Shown here: piece after piece, positions 35,768 to 44,829 of the stretch
Numbering within the stretch: the stretch's first letter is position 1
Layout of the letters: each line of letters starts with the position of its first letter
From: Burkholderiales bacterium
Lineage (GTDB): Bacteria; Pseudomonadota; Gammaproteobacteria; Burkholderiales; Burkholderiaceae_C
NCBI GenBank assembly: GCA_016191525.1
Contig: JACPOK010000038.1
Coordinates: forward strand, 36,973-100,972
Direction: 5' to 3'
DNA: 64,000 nt
Translations under genes and position numbers: made by a program
Notes under the pieces: model-generated
The model's input: only the letters and a program-made list of their open reading frames with translations
Told to the model about the DNA's origin: nothing
Databases searched by the model: none

Positions 35768-36660
35768 GCTGCTGCGCCCTGCGGAATCAGCCGGAAGTCG
35801 TAGTGCGCCACGTGGTAGGGCTGGGCCATCTTGCGGCCGTCCATCGCGGTGCCGGGCTCGTGCTTTTCGAATTCCACGATCAGGCTTTCGCGCACGCCGA
35901 ACACGGCGTCGGAATCCAGGTAGGGGCTGTCCTTGACGAACAGGTGCGTGGTGACTTCCTTGTGCCCGGGCGACGACACCTTCATATGAATGTGGCCGGG
36001 ACGGTTGGGGTGGCGGCCCATCTTGCGCAGCATGTCGCCCACCGGTCCGTCGTCGGGCACCGGGTAGAAGGTGGGGCGGATCGACCAGAACCAGTAGCGC
36101 CCTTCCCCATCGGTGCGGATTTTTGCGCGGGCGCGCATGCCGCCGTCGGTGCGCTGCATGTCGTACACGCCGTCGCCGTCGCCGGACCACACGTCCAGCA
36201 GCGCGCCGGTGAGCGGCTTGCCTTCCAGGTCGGTCACGCGGCCGCTGTACAGGCAGGGTTCGCCCGCCACGCCGTCGGCGATGTCGCCGCCCAGCGGCAC
36301 TTCGGGCGCGCCTTCCCAGAAGAACGGGCCCTGCACGGTGGCGTCGGTCGGCGGCGTGGCACCGGTGCGGCCCTTGAGCGCGCGCGCATGTTCCAGCGCC
36401 ACCACCTGCATCGACAGGCCCAGCGTGTCCGACAGCAGGATGAATTCCTGGCGCTTGTCGTCGCAGGTTTTGCCGCAGGCGGTGAGGAATTCAATCGCCG
36501 TGAACCACTCGTCGCCCTTCAGGTCGACTTCGCGCGCGAAGGCGTGCACGTGGCGCACCAGCGCGGTCATCACTTGCTTGAAGCGCGGGTCCTGGCATTC
36601 GGTGAGCCGGCCGATGACGGCGTCGGTGATGCTTTCGGTGTCGTATTCCATCTGGGCCAT
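35764..36660 (-). CDS. intradiol ring-cleavage dioxygenase, hydroxyquinol/catechol type
   Basis: 298 residues. N-terminal helical dimerisation domain (about 1-100), then the beta-sandwich with Fe(III) ligands Y166 (DGVYDMQ), Y199 (PTFYPVP), H223 and H225 (RPGHIHMKV). The longer N-terminal domain fits the hydroxyquinol 1,2-dioxygenase/catechol group rather than protocatechuate dioxygenase. It opens a di- or trihydroxybenzene ring between the hydroxyls. First gene of the operon, divergent from the LysR gene at 36770. Confidence 0.92.
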   Translation of the reverse strand: MAQMEYDTESITDAVIGRLTECQDPRFKQVMTALVRHVHAFAREVDLKGDEWFTAIEFLTACGKTCDDKRQEFILLSDTLGLSMQVVALEHARALKGRTGATPPTDATVQGPFFWEGAPEVPLGGDIADGVAGEPCLYSGRVTDLEGKPLTGALLDVWSGDGDGVYDMQRTDGGMRARAKIRTDGEGRYWFWSIRPTFYPVPDDGPVGDMLRKMGRHPNRPGHIHMKVSSPGHKEVTTHLFVKDSPYLDSDAVFGVRESLIVEFEKHEPGTAMDGRKMAQPYHVAHYDFRLIPQGAAA

Positions 36661-36734
36661 GTAAATCTCCGTCAGTGGGCGGGACTCTATCGATTGACAG
36701 GCGCCGGAAGAAGTGAAGAATTTCAATCCATTGC

Positions 36735-36749
36735 ATCGACCCCGTCGAT
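36735..36749. promoter_or_regulatory. LysR-type T-N11-A operator in the divergent promoter
   Basis: ATCGAC-CCC-GTCGAT is a perfect 6-bp dyad with the T-N11-A spacing typical of LysR boxes. It lies 20 bp before the LysR ATG and 75 bp before the dioxygenase ATG. A second smaller dyad, CAATCCATTG, is at 36724-36733. Confidence 0.6.
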
Positions 36750-36769
36750 CATTAACCCTGGTAAACCCT

Positions 36770-37684
36770 ATGGAACTGCGCCACCTGCGCTATTTCACCG
36801 CGCTGGCGGAGTGCCTGTCGTTCACCCGCGCCGCCGAGCGCGCCCACGTCACGCAGTCCACGCTGTCGCACCAGATCCGGCAGCTGGAAGAAGAGCTGGG
36901 CCAGCCGCTGTTCGACCGCATCGGCAAGCGCGTGATGCTCACCGAGGCGGGCGAGACCTTTCTGGGCTATGCCGCCAAGGCGCTGCAGGAGGTGGACCAC
37001 GGCCTGTCGCACCTGATGCGCGCGGTCGACGAGATTTCGGGCGAGGTGCGCATAGGCGCAACCGGCACCTTCAACATCGGCTTCGTGCCGGAGGCGCTGG
37101 CCCTGTTCCTCAGGCGCCACCCCACGGTGAAGGTGACGGTGGACGAACTGGCGGCGGATGCGATCGCGCAGCGCCTGATCGATGCTTCGCTCGACGTGGG
37201 CATTGCCTACCAGCCATCGGACCCCACGCACCTGTGGTTCGAGCCGCTCTACACCGAGGAGATGGTGCTGGTGGTGGCGCGCGGCCACGCCATGGCGCAG
37301 CGCAAGCGGGTGCGCATGGTGGAGCTGCACCGACAGAGCCTGGTGCTGCTGCCGCGCGGCTTTGCCACCCGCACCATGCTGGACGAGTGCTTCCGCGCCT
37401 GCGGGGCCGAGCCGGTGATCGCCGCGGAGATGAACACCATCGCGCCCATCGTGGGCCTGGTGGCGCGCACCCAGCTGGCGGCCATCGTCTCCAGCCACGC
37501 CGTGCAGCCGCGCGACGACGTGTGCGTCATTCCCCTCGAAAGCCCGACCCCCGTACGCACGCCGGGCATGCTGTGGAAGCGCGATGCCAAACAGGCCCCG
37601 GCGGTGCGCTCGTTCGCGGCCTGCGTGCGCAAGCTGGCGCTGGGCCGCAGCCTGCGCACCGCACCGGCATTGGCGCCTGCGTGA
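36770..37684 (+). CDS. LysR-family regulator of the divergent catabolic operon
   Basis: 304 residues from MELRHLRYFTALAE. Winged HTH: FTRAAERAHVTQSTLSHQIRQLEEELGQPLFDR; effector domain GEVRIGATGTFNIGFVPEALALFLRRHP, of the CynR/CbbR-type branch. Divergent orientation and the dyad in the shared promoter indicate that it activates the dioxygenase operon in response to a pathway compound, and probably represses itself. A Bug receptor gene follows after 47 bp. Confidence 0.92.
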   Translation: MELRHLRYFTALAECLSFTRAAERAHVTQSTLSHQIRQLEEELGQPLFDRIGKRVMLTEAGETFLGYAAKALQEVDHGLSHLMRAVDEISGEVRIGATGTFNIGFVPEALALFLRRHPTVKVTVDELAADAIAQRLIDASLDVGIAYQPSDPTHLWFEPLYTEEMVLVVARGHAMAQRKRVRMVELHRQSLVLLPRGFATRTMLDECFRACGAEPVIAAEMNTIAPIVGLVARTQLAAIVSSHAVQPRDDVCVIPLESPTPVRTPGMLWKRDAKQAPAVRSFAACVRKLALGRSLRTAPALAPA

Positions 37685-37731
37685 TTCGGGATTTGCTACG
37701 CTGTGCCATTGGATTTATTTGCGGAGACACC

Positions 37732-38700
37732 ATGAACAAACGCCATTTGCTGCTCGCCCTGTCCACCGTTGTGCTGGGTGCGCCAGCCTGGTCGCAGATC
37801 GTTTTCCCGCCCGCCAGGCCGGTGACGCTGGTTGTCGGCTTTGCCGCGGGCGGCGCGGCCGATGCGGCGGCGCGCCTCATCGCCAAAAAGCTCGGCGACA
37901 ACATCGGCCAGTCCATCGTCATCGACAACAAAGCCGGCGCGGGCGGCAACATCGCGCACCAGCTGGTGGCCAACGGCCCGGTCGACGGCAGCATGCTGCT
38001 GCTGGGCTCCATCGGGCCGCTGACCATCGCGCCGCACATGATGAAGCTGCCCTACGACCCGTTCAAGGACCTGGCGCCGCTGTCGGGTGGTGTGCACTTC
38101 CCCAACATGCTGGTGGTGAATTCGTCGTCGGGCATCAGGAACCTGGCCGACTTCGTGGCACTGGCCAAGAAGGCGCCCAACACCGTGTCGTATGCGTCCA
38201 CCGGTTCGGGCTCGGCATCGCACCTCACCGGCGAGCTGTTCGCCGCGCGCATCGGCGTGGAAATGCTGCACGTGCCCTACCGCGGCGGCGCACCGGCCAT
38301 GCAGGACCTGCTGGCCAACCGCTTCACCGGCTACTTCTCGGCGCCGCCCACCTCGCTGCCGCACGTGGAAAGCGGCAAGCTCACCGCGATCGCCACCACG
38401 GGCCTGACGCGGCCCGCGTACCTGCCCAACATTCCCACCGTGGCCGAGTCGGGCTTCCCTGGTTTCGAGGCGCTCAACTGGTATGCCTTCATCGCCACCA
38501 GCAAGATGCCCGTGGCCATGCAGGAGCGCTGGAACCAGGAAATCGTGAAGGTGCTGAACGACCCCGCCATCAAGGACGCACTGACCAAGCACGGGCTGAG
38601 CGCCCACCCCACCACCCGCGCCGAGCTGCTGGACTTCATGCAGAAGGAATCGGTGAAGTGGGAGAAGATCGTGCGCGAGCGCAAGATCACCGGGGAGTGA
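37732..38700 (+). CDS. Bug/TctC-family periplasmic receptor 3
   Basis: 322 residues. Signal peptide (MNKRHLLLALSTVVLGAPAWS); RPVTLVVGFAAGGAADAAARLI, VIDNKAGAGGNIAHQLVA, SYASTGSGSASHLTGELF and HVPYRGGAPAMQDLL. A GGAG site precedes the ATG. It follows the LysR gene on the same strand and may share its regulation. Confidence 0.92.
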   Translation: MNKRHLLLALSTVVLGAPAWSQIVFPPARPVTLVVGFAAGGAADAAARLIAKKLGDNIGQSIVIDNKAGAGGNIAHQLVANGPVDGSMLLLGSIGPLTIAPHMMKLPYDPFKDLAPLSGGVHFPNMLVVNSSSGIRNLADFVALAKKAPNTVSYASTGSGSASHLTGELFAARIGVEMLHVPYRGGAPAMQDLLANRFTGYFSAPPTSLPHVESGKLTAIATTGLTRPAYLPNIPTVAESGFPGFEALNWYAFIATSKMPVAMQERWNQEIVKVLNDPAIKDALTKHGLSAHPTTRAELLDFMQKESVKWEKIVRERKITGE

Positions 38701-38707
38701 GGCGCGC

Positions 38708-39004
38708 CTAGGTCAGGCGCATGTGTGGCGGCTTGGTGGAGGGCGCCCACGAACGGGCGATCAGGTCGGGGTCGGTTGATATCAGCCAGGTGGCCCGCGC
38801 CTGCGCCGCGCTCATTGCCGCTTCGGGCGAGTCGGACACTTCATCGGCGCAGCCCTTGAATATGCATTTGGCGTCCCAGTAATTGTCCGGGCTGCGGCGG
38901 CAAATCTTGAAGTAACCGAGAAACTCCTGGCCGAGTTCGCCCATTTCGGCGGCGTACACCGCAACGAAGAACGGTCCCACCGGTCCACAAACACGGTCGT
39001 GCAT
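38708..39004 (-). CDS. small GPxGxxYVAVY-family protein, paralogue 2
   Basis: 98 residues. Homologous to the proteins at 7433 and 62957: VCGPVGPFFVAVYAAE, GYFKICRRSPDNYWDAKCIFKGCAD and an EAAMSAAQARATWL helix. The start at 39004 is chosen because it matches the short starts of both paralogues. It is divergent from the Bug receptor gene at 39185. Function unknown. Confidence 0.65.
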   Translation of the reverse strand: MHDRVCGPVGPFFVAVYAAEMGELGQEFLGYFKICRRSPDNYWDAKCIFKGCADEVSDSPEAAMSAAQARATWLISTDPDLIARSWAPSTKPPHMRLT

Positions 39005-39184
39005 GGCAACCTCCAGACACTTCGGAAGCATTGTTTTACACCCGGACACACGGGCCAGCAACGGGGTTTTGTCCCTGCCAACTAAAGTCCTCCTCCGATC
39101 ATTGCTGCCGGGATGAAAGCGGCTTGAAAGCAGTGCCCCGCTAATGTCCACCGCAGCCGCCATCCCGGCGGCAGCGGAGACACC

Positions 39185-40162
39185 ATGAACTACACAAGAC
39201 GTTCCATCCTTGGCGCCGCGGCGGCGCTTGCCGGCACGGCACCCTTTCCTTCCTTCGCGCAGGCGGCATGGCCGGCCAAGCCGGTGCGCTTTGTCGTGCC
39301 GTTCGCGCCGGGCGGCAGCTCGGAGATCGTGGCACGTTCGGCGGCGGCTGAGCTGACGAAGACGCTGGGCCAGAGCGTTTTCGTGGACAACAAGCCCGGC
39401 GCGTCCGGCAACATCGCCATGGCCGAAGCGGCACGCGCCGACGACCAGCACACCATCATCCTCGGGCACATCGGCACGCTGGCCGTCAACCCTTACATGT
39501 ACGAGAAGATTCCGTACGACGCCAACAAGGACTTCAAGCCGGTGAGCCTGCTGGCCAAGGTGCCCAGCCTGTACGTGGTTCACCCCAGCGTGCCCGCGAA
39601 GAACCTGGCTGAATTCGTGGCGCTGGCGAAGTCAAAGCCCGGGCGGCTGAACTACGGCTCGGCCGGCACCGGCAGCGCCGGCCACCTGGCGTTTGAGTAC
39701 CTGAAGATCACGGCCGGCATCTTCCTGCTGCACATCCCCTACAAGGGCACCGGCCCGCAGCTCACCGACCTGCTGTCGGGCCGGCTGGACGCCGCCTCGG
39801 TGGGCGCCTCGGCCATCCTGCAGCACATCAAGGCCGGCAAGCTGCGCTGCATCGCGACCGGCTCCACCCAGCGCCTGCCGCAGCTGCCCGACGTGCCCAC
39901 GGTGGCCGAACAGGGCTTTCCCGGCTTCGAGATGACGCAGTGGTACGGCATGCTGGCGCCCGCGAGCATGGCACAGGCCCACATCGACAAGCTGTCGTCC
40001 GAGACCATGAAGGCCATGAAGTCCGCTGCCTCCATCGAGCGGCTGGCGCAGGACGCGGCGCAGCCGGTGGGCGGCACGCCGGCGCAATTCGCGCAATTCA
40101 TCGCGCAGGAGCAGAAGCGCTGGAAAATGGTGGTCGAGCGGGCCAAAATCAGGCCCGAGTAA
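39185..40162 (+). CDS. Bug/TctC-family periplasmic receptor 4
   Basis: 325 residues. Signal MNYTRRSILGAAAALAGTAPFPSFAQA (twin-arginine-like), then VRFVVPFAPGGSSEIVARSA, VFVDNKPGASGNIAMAEAA, NYGSAGTGSAGHLAFEYL and HIPYKGTGPQLTDLL. It lies 25 bp upstream of a TctD/TctE-like two-component pair, in the same direction, so it may deliver the signal to that kinase. Confidence 0.92.
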   Translation: MNYTRRSILGAAAALAGTAPFPSFAQAAWPAKPVRFVVPFAPGGSSEIVARSAAAELTKTLGQSVFVDNKPGASGNIAMAEAARADDQHTIILGHIGTLAVNPYMYEKIPYDANKDFKPVSLLAKVPSLYVVHPSVPAKNLAEFVALAKSKPGRLNYGSAGTGSAGHLAFEYLKITAGIFLLHIPYKGTGPQLTDLLSGRLDAASVGASAILQHIKAGKLRCIATGSTQRLPQLPDVPTVAEQGFPGFEMTQWYGMLAPASMAQAHIDKLSSETMKAMKSAASIERLAQDAAQPVGGTPAQFAQFIAQEQKRWKMVVERAKIRPE

Positions 40163-40187
40163 CCCTGCGCAAATCGCGCACGCCCGA

Positions 40188-40853
40188 ATGCGCATATTGC
40201 TGGTTGAGGACGAACACACGCTGGGCACCTGGCTGTGCAAGGCGCTGGAACGCTCGGGGATCATCGTGGAGTGGGTGGACAGCGCGCGCACGGCCCTGGC
40301 GGCGCTGGGCGCGCGCGCACATGACGTCATCGTGCTCGACCTCGGCCTGCCGGACCTGGACGGCCAGGACCTGCTGGCCCGCATCCGCGAGAAGGATGCG
40401 CTGGTTCCTACCCTGGTGCTGACGGCGCGCGACACGCTGGCCGACAAGGTGCGCGCCTTCCACGCCGGCGCCGACGACTTCCTGGCCAAACCCTTCGAGC
40501 TGCAGGAACTGGAGGCCCGCCTGCACGCGCTGCTGCGCCGCGCGCGCGGCGCGCAAGCCGCGCGCCTGGGCTGCGGGCCGCTGACCTATGACCTGGCCAG
40601 CCAGCGTTTTGCCCTGAACGGCGAGGCGCTGGCCCTCTCGCCGCGCGAATTCGCGGTGCTGCGGGTACTGATCCAGCACAGCGGCGAGCCGATGTCCAAG
40701 CAGCAGATCCTGGAGCGCGTGGTGTCCGACGAGAAGGACATCCAGCCCGATGCGGTGGAGGTGATCGTGCACCGCCTGCGCAAACGCCTGGAGGGAACCG
40801 GCGTGCGCGTTTCCACCTTCAGGGGCCTGGGCTATGCGCTGGAAACGGCTTAG
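40188..40853 (+). CDS. OmpR-family response regulator, TctD-like
   Basis: 221 residues. Receiver domain with acidic pocket E7/D8, phospho-acceptor D51 (VIVLDLGLPDLDG) and K101-type TKPFEL (LAKPFEL). C-terminal winged helix GEALALSPREFAVLRVLIQHSGEPMSKQQILERV. Overlaps the kinase gene by 20 bp. TctD regulators control tricarboxylate uptake in enterobacteria and Bordetella relatives. Confidence 0.93.
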   Translation: MRILLVEDEHTLGTWLCKALERSGIIVEWVDSARTALAALGARAHDVIVLDLGLPDLDGQDLLARIREKDALVPTLVLTARDTLADKVRAFHAGADDFLAKPFELQELEARLHALLRRARGAQAARLGCGPLTYDLASQRFALNGEALALSPREFAVLRVLIQHSGEPMSKQQILERVVSDEKDIQPDAVEVIVHRLRKRLEGTGVRVSTFRGLGYALETA

Positions 40854-42237
40854 GCGCCTGCGCCTCGCACCAGCCCTGCTGCTGCTGCTGCTGCCGGCGC
40901 TGCTAGTGGTGTCACTGGTTGAGCTGCGCGTCACGGCGCTGGACGTGCACCAGGCGGCCAACACGGCCTACGACCGCTCGCTGCTGGGCGCGCTGAAGTC
41001 CATCGACGCCAACGTCTCCACCGAATCGGGCGGCCTGTCGGTGGAGCTGCCCTACCGCATGTTCGAATTCTTCGAGCTCACCGCCAGCGGGCCGGTGCAC
41101 TACCGCGTCGCCACGGCCGACGGGCTGGTGGAGCTGGGCAGCGCGGACCTGCCCCTGCCCGCGGCGCGGCTGCGCACCGGCGTTCCCGAGTTTTATGACG
41201 GCGTGTACTTCGGCGAGCCGGTGCGACTGGTGGCGTACACGCGCGACCTGGAACGGCCAACCGCCGAATCGCCGGCCAAGCAGCTGATCATCCAGGTGGC
41301 CGAGAGCATGCGCTCGCGCGACGAGTTCAAGCAGGTGTTCATCCGGCGGGCCGCCATCGAGAATGTCTTCTTCCTCGCGCTGACCGTGGGCCTGGCCATC
41401 CTGGCGGTGGTGGTTGCGCTGCGGCCGTTGGCCGGGCTGTCCACGCAGATCGCCAACCGCGACGCGGCGGACCTGAGCGCGATCCCGGGCGAGGGCCTGC
41501 CAGCCGACATACGGCCGGTGGTGGACGCGATGAACCAGCACATGCGCCGCATCGAACAGCTGGCGTCGCAGCAGCGCGAGTTCCTGGACGATGCGTCGCA
41601 CCAGCTGCGCACCCATCTCACCACCCTGCGCATGCAGGTGGACTACGCCTTGCGCGAGCCCGACCCGGCCCAGGTGCACGATGCCGTGGCTGCGTTGGGC
41701 GCCGAACTGCAGCATGCGATGCGCAGCACGCAGCAGCTGCTCAGCCTGGGCCGCAGCGATACGGCAGCGCTGGAGCCGGCCGAGTTCGGCCTGAACACGC
41801 TGCTGGAAGAAGTGGCCCGCGAGTTCCTGCCGCAGGCGCGCGCCAAGGGCCTGGACCTGGGACTGGAGGGCGAGCCGCAGCGTGCGATTGCCGATGCCGG
41901 GCTGCTGCGCGAGGCGGTGTCCAACCTGGTGGCCAATGCCATCGCCTACACGCAGGGCAGCATCACGCTCAGCTGCGCGGCCGACGCGATGGGCTGGGCC
42001 GTCAGCGTGGAAGACACCGGGCCGGGCTTGCCCGCGGACCTGCAACGCACCGCCGGCTCGCGCTTCGTGCGCGCGGCAGGCGGGCAGCGCACGGGGTCGG
42101 GCCTGGGCCTGGCGATCGTGCGCTCCATCGCGGCGCGCCATGGCGGCGTGCTGCGGCTGGAGCCCGCCGAGCGGCACAGCGGCCTGCGCGCCAGCCTGTG
42201 GTGGCCGCGCCCGGCCGACAATGCGCCCACGCCATGA
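40834..42237 (+). CDS. TctE-like sensor histidine kinase
   Basis: 467 residues. Two membrane segments (about 12-32 and 178-198) flank a periplasmic 2CSK_N-type domain, as in TctE/QseC relatives. HisKA with H256 in DDASHQLRTHLTTLRMQVD; HATPase with N368 in NLVANAIAY, DTGPGLP and GSGLGLAIVRSIA. It likely senses a carboxylic acid directly or through a Bug receptor encoded on either side. Confidence 0.92.
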   Translation: MRWKRLRRLRLAPALLLLLLPALLVVSLVELRVTALDVHQAANTAYDRSLLGALKSIDANVSTESGGLSVELPYRMFEFFELTASGPVHYRVATADGLVELGSADLPLPAARLRTGVPEFYDGVYFGEPVRLVAYTRDLERPTAESPAKQLIIQVAESMRSRDEFKQVFIRRAAIENVFFLALTVGLAILAVVVALRPLAGLSTQIANRDAADLSAIPGEGLPADIRPVVDAMNQHMRRIEQLASQQREFLDDASHQLRTHLTTLRMQVDYALREPDPAQVHDAVAALGAELQHAMRSTQQLLSLGRSDTAALEPAEFGLNTLLEEVAREFLPQARAKGLDLGLEGEPQRAIADAGLLREAVSNLVANAIAYTQGSITLSCAADAMGWAVSVEDTGPGLPADLQRTAGSRFVRAAGGQRTGSGLGLAIVRSIAARHGGVLRLEPAERHSGLRASLWWPRPADNAPTP

Positions 42238-43205
42238 AGCACCTCGTCCTCGCCCTGTCATTGCTTGTGCACACGCTGGGCGGCGCGGCCGCGCCCGCCA
42301 AGCCCCTGGAATGCATCGCGCCGGCCAAACCCGGTGGCGGCTTTGACCTGACCTGCAAGCTGGTGCGCGACATGCTGCGCCTGCCCTTGCCGCTACCGGC
42401 GGCGGAGGTGGACATCAAGTACATGCCGGGCGGCATCGGCGCCGTGGCGTTCGACCGGGCAGTGCGCCAGCAATGGGCCGATCCGCGCGTGTTTGTGGCG
42501 TTCTCCACCGGTTCACTGCTGAACCTGGCGCAGGGCAAGTTCGGCCCGCACCAGCCGGGCGACGTGAAATGGCTGGCCACGCTGGGCACCGAATACGGCG
42601 TGGTGGCCGTGCGCAGGGATTCGCGCATCACCTCCCTTTCGGCGCTGCGCGACCTGCTGCGGGCCAACGCCGCCGCCGCGGTGTTTGGCGCAGGCGGTGG
42701 CGCGGGCAGCCAGGACTGGACCAAGGCCGCGCTGCTGGTGCGCGCGGCGGGCGGGGACCACCGCGCCATGCGCTTTGTCTCGTTCGAAGGCGGGGGCCAG
42801 GCCATCGCAGCGCTCAAGGGCGGGCATGTGGACGTGTTCTGCGGGGACGCCGCCGAAGCGCGCGACGCCTTCCTGGCCGGCGACATCAAGCTGCTGGCCG
42901 TGCTGGCGCCTCAGCGGCTGGGGCAGGCTTACCGCGCCGTGCCTACGGCGCGCGAGGCGGGCCTGGACGTGGTGTGGCCGACGGTGCGCGGCGTGTACAT
43001 GGGTCCCGGCGTCAGCGAGAAGGACCGCACCGAATGGGCCCGTACCCTGCGCCGCCTGATGGCCACGCCGGAGTACGCGAAGCTGCTGGACAAATACGCG
43101 CTGCAACCCCTGCCCATGGCCGGCGCCGAGCTGGATGCCTATGTGCAGCAGCAGGTGGAGCAGATGCGCGCGCTGGCGCAGTCGCTTCAGTTGCGGGTGC
43201 GTTGA
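42234..43205 (+). CDS. TctC-like periplasmic receptor 5, coupled to the kinase
   Basis: 323 residues; start at 42234 gives a signal peptide (MKHLVLALSLLVHTLGGAAA) and an ATGA overlap with the kinase stop. The binding pattern differs from the other four: LECIAPAKPGGGFDLTCKLVRDML, VKWLATLGTEYGVVAVRRDS, GAGGGAGSQDWTKAALLV. This is the TctC/BctC-like branch, typical for tricarboxylate receptors tied to two-component systems. No TctA/TctB follows. Confidence 0.88.
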   Translation: MKHLVLALSLLVHTLGGAAAPAKPLECIAPAKPGGGFDLTCKLVRDMLRLPLPLPAAEVDIKYMPGGIGAVAFDRAVRQQWADPRVFVAFSTGSLLNLAQGKFGPHQPGDVKWLATLGTEYGVVAVRRDSRITSLSALRDLLRANAAAAVFGAGGGAGSQDWTKAALLVRAAGGDHRAMRFVSFEGGGQAIAALKGGHVDVFCGDAAEARDAFLAGDIKLLAVLAPQRLGQAYRAVPTAREAGLDVVWPTVRGVYMGPGVSEKDRTEWARTLRRLMATPEYAKLLDKYALQPLPMAGAELDAYVQQQVEQMRALAQSLQLRVR

Positions 43206-43215
43206 GGCCGGGCCG

Positions 43216-43608
43216 TCACGCAGCCTCGTGGCATGCCACGCAGATCTTGTTGCCGTCCGGATCGCGGAAATAGGCGCCGTAGTAGTGCGCGTGATACTGC
43301 GGCCGCAGGCCGGGGGCGCCTTCGTCGGTGCCGCCATTCGCCAGCGCCAGCGCATGCGCCTTGTCCACGGTGGCCCGGTCGCCCGCCATGAAAGCCACCA
43401 TCTGCCCGTTGCCCGCGTCATGCGGCTCGCCGTTGTGCGGCCGGCAGATCACGAAGAGCGGACGCGTCTTGCCTGCGCTGTGCCAACCGGCCCACGGCTT
43501 GCCCGCATCGACGAATCGCTGCTCCTGCCCCAGCGCGGCCATCAGCGGCGTGTAGAAGGCCAGGGCGCGGTGGAAATTGGTGACGCTGGTGAAGACGTGT
43601 GAAAACAT
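43216..43608 (-). CDS. VOC-family protein
   Basis: 130 residues. Two beta-alpha-beta-beta-beta modules: FTSVTNFHRALAFYTPLMAALGQ, then FVICRPHNGEP, then MVAFMAGDRATVDKAHALALANGG and GAYFRDPDGNKICVACH. Glyoxalase-fold member of unknown substrate; the position in the genome gives no clue. Confidence 0.88.
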   Translation of the reverse strand: MFSHVFTSVTNFHRALAFYTPLMAALGQEQRFVDAGKPWAGWHSAGKTRPLFVICRPHNGEPHDAGNGQMVAFMAGDRATVDKAHALALANGGTDEGAPGLRPQYHAHYYGAYFRDPDGNKICVACHEAA

Positions 43609-43637
43609 GGTGCCACTTTAGCGCGGGCCCACGCCGG

Positions 43638-44471
43638 TCACAGCATCTCCAGCGGCACCGCGCGCCGGGGCGGCGGGAAGATCGCGTCCAGCTCGGCCAA
43701 GGCCTGGTCATCCAGCGGATTCTCCAAGGCGGCCAGATTCTCGGCCAGCCGCTCCTTGCTGGCGGTCTTGGGGATGGCGATGACCTCGTCCTTCGCCATC
43801 ACCCAGGCCAGCGCGGCCTGCGCAGGCGTGATGCCGCGCGGTGCGGCGAATTCGGCGAGGCCCTTGTGGCGCAGCAGCCGGCCCTGCTCGATGGGCGAAT
43901 AGGCCATGGTGGGCACGCCCCGCTCGCGCTGCCAGGGCAGCAGGTCCCATTCGATGCCGCGCCGCGTGAGGTTATAGAGCAATTGGTTGGTTTGCACTTC
44001 GCGGCCGCCGGGCAGGTTCCACAGCTCCTGCATGGCGTCGATGTCCAGGTTGCTCACGCCCCAGCTGCGGATGTGGCCTTCTCGCTGCAGCCGCTGGAAT
44101 GCCTCCACCGTCTCGGCCAGCGGCACGCTGCCGCTCCAGTGCAGCAGGTACAGGTCCAGCCGGTCGGTCTTCAGCCGCCGCAGGCTGGCGGCACAGGCGG
44201 TTGCCATGCCCTTGCGCGAAGCGTTATGCGGGTACACCTTGCTGACCAGGAACGCTTCGTCGCGCCGCCCGGCGATGGCTTCGCCCACCAGGCTTTCGGT
44301 CAGGCCGTCGCCATACATCTCGGCCGTATCGACAAGCCGCAGCCCCGCGTCGAGGCCGGCGCGCAGGCTGGCGATCTCGGCCGCCCGCAGCGCCGGGTTC
44401 TCGCCCATGTTCCAGGTGCCCTGGCCCAGCGCCGGCACCACGTCGCCCGAAGGCAGCCGCACTGTTTTCAT
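43638..44471 (-). CDS. aldo/keto reductase
   Basis: 277 residues, (beta/alpha)8 fold. Tetrad region: D52 and Y57 in LVDTAEMYGDGLTESLVGEA, lysine in VSKVYPHN, histidine in LYLLHWSGS. NADPH-site features AMAYSPIEQGRL and AIPKTASKERLAENL. Reduces aldehydes or ketones; substrate unknown. Confidence 0.92.
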   Translation of the reverse strand: MKTVRLPSGDVVPALGQGTWNMGENPALRAAEIASLRAGLDAGLRLVDTAEMYGDGLTESLVGEAIAGRRDEAFLVSKVYPHNASRKGMATACAASLRRLKTDRLDLYLLHWSGSVPLAETVEAFQRLQREGHIRSWGVSNLDIDAMQELWNLPGGREVQTNQLLYNLTRRGIEWDLLPWQRERGVPTMAYSPIEQGRLLRHKGLAEFAAPRGITPAQAALAWVMAKDEVIAIPKTASKERLAENLAALENPLDDQALAELDAIFPPPRRAVPLEML

Positions 44472-44559
44472 GGCGCAATTTGATCATGCATCGCGGCTTC
44501 GTCCGACACGGCGGTGCGCACGGTGGTTTTAGGCTGCATGCGATCAACCGGAGAGAACC

Positions 44560-44733
44560 ATGCTGCGCAAACTCATCGCCCTCGCCATCACCTCGGGCCT
44601 GGCCAAGAAGGCCTGGGACATGTATCAGGAAAAGAACGGCGCCCGACCCACCGCAAGCGCCGGCAAGGCCCGCCGCAAGCCGGCATCGCCCGTCACGCGC
44701 CGGCGCGTGAAGCCGGCCAGCGAAAAGAGTTGA
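44560..44733 (+). CDS. small basic protein, 57 residues
   Basis: Starts MLRKLIALAITSGLAKKAWD after a GAGAGAACC leader; the N-terminal 20 residues form an amphipathic or weakly hydrophobic helix and the remainder is a Lys/Arg/Pro/Ala-rich tail (GKARRKPASPVTRRRVKPAS). The shape suggests peripheral membrane or nucleic-acid contact. I believe similar mini-proteins occur in other Burkholderiales, but cannot check. No assigned function. Confidence 0.6.
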   Translation: MLRKLIALAITSGLAKKAWDMYQEKNGARPTASAGKARRKPASPVTRRRVKPASEKS

Positions 44734-44829
44734 ACCGGATTTCAGAGTAAAAAGTGCCTGCGAAGCGCTCCAGCTGTGCGTGGGCAGCTATCGAATGCAT
44801 AGCAGCTTGGCGCGCGGTACAGTCTGGCC

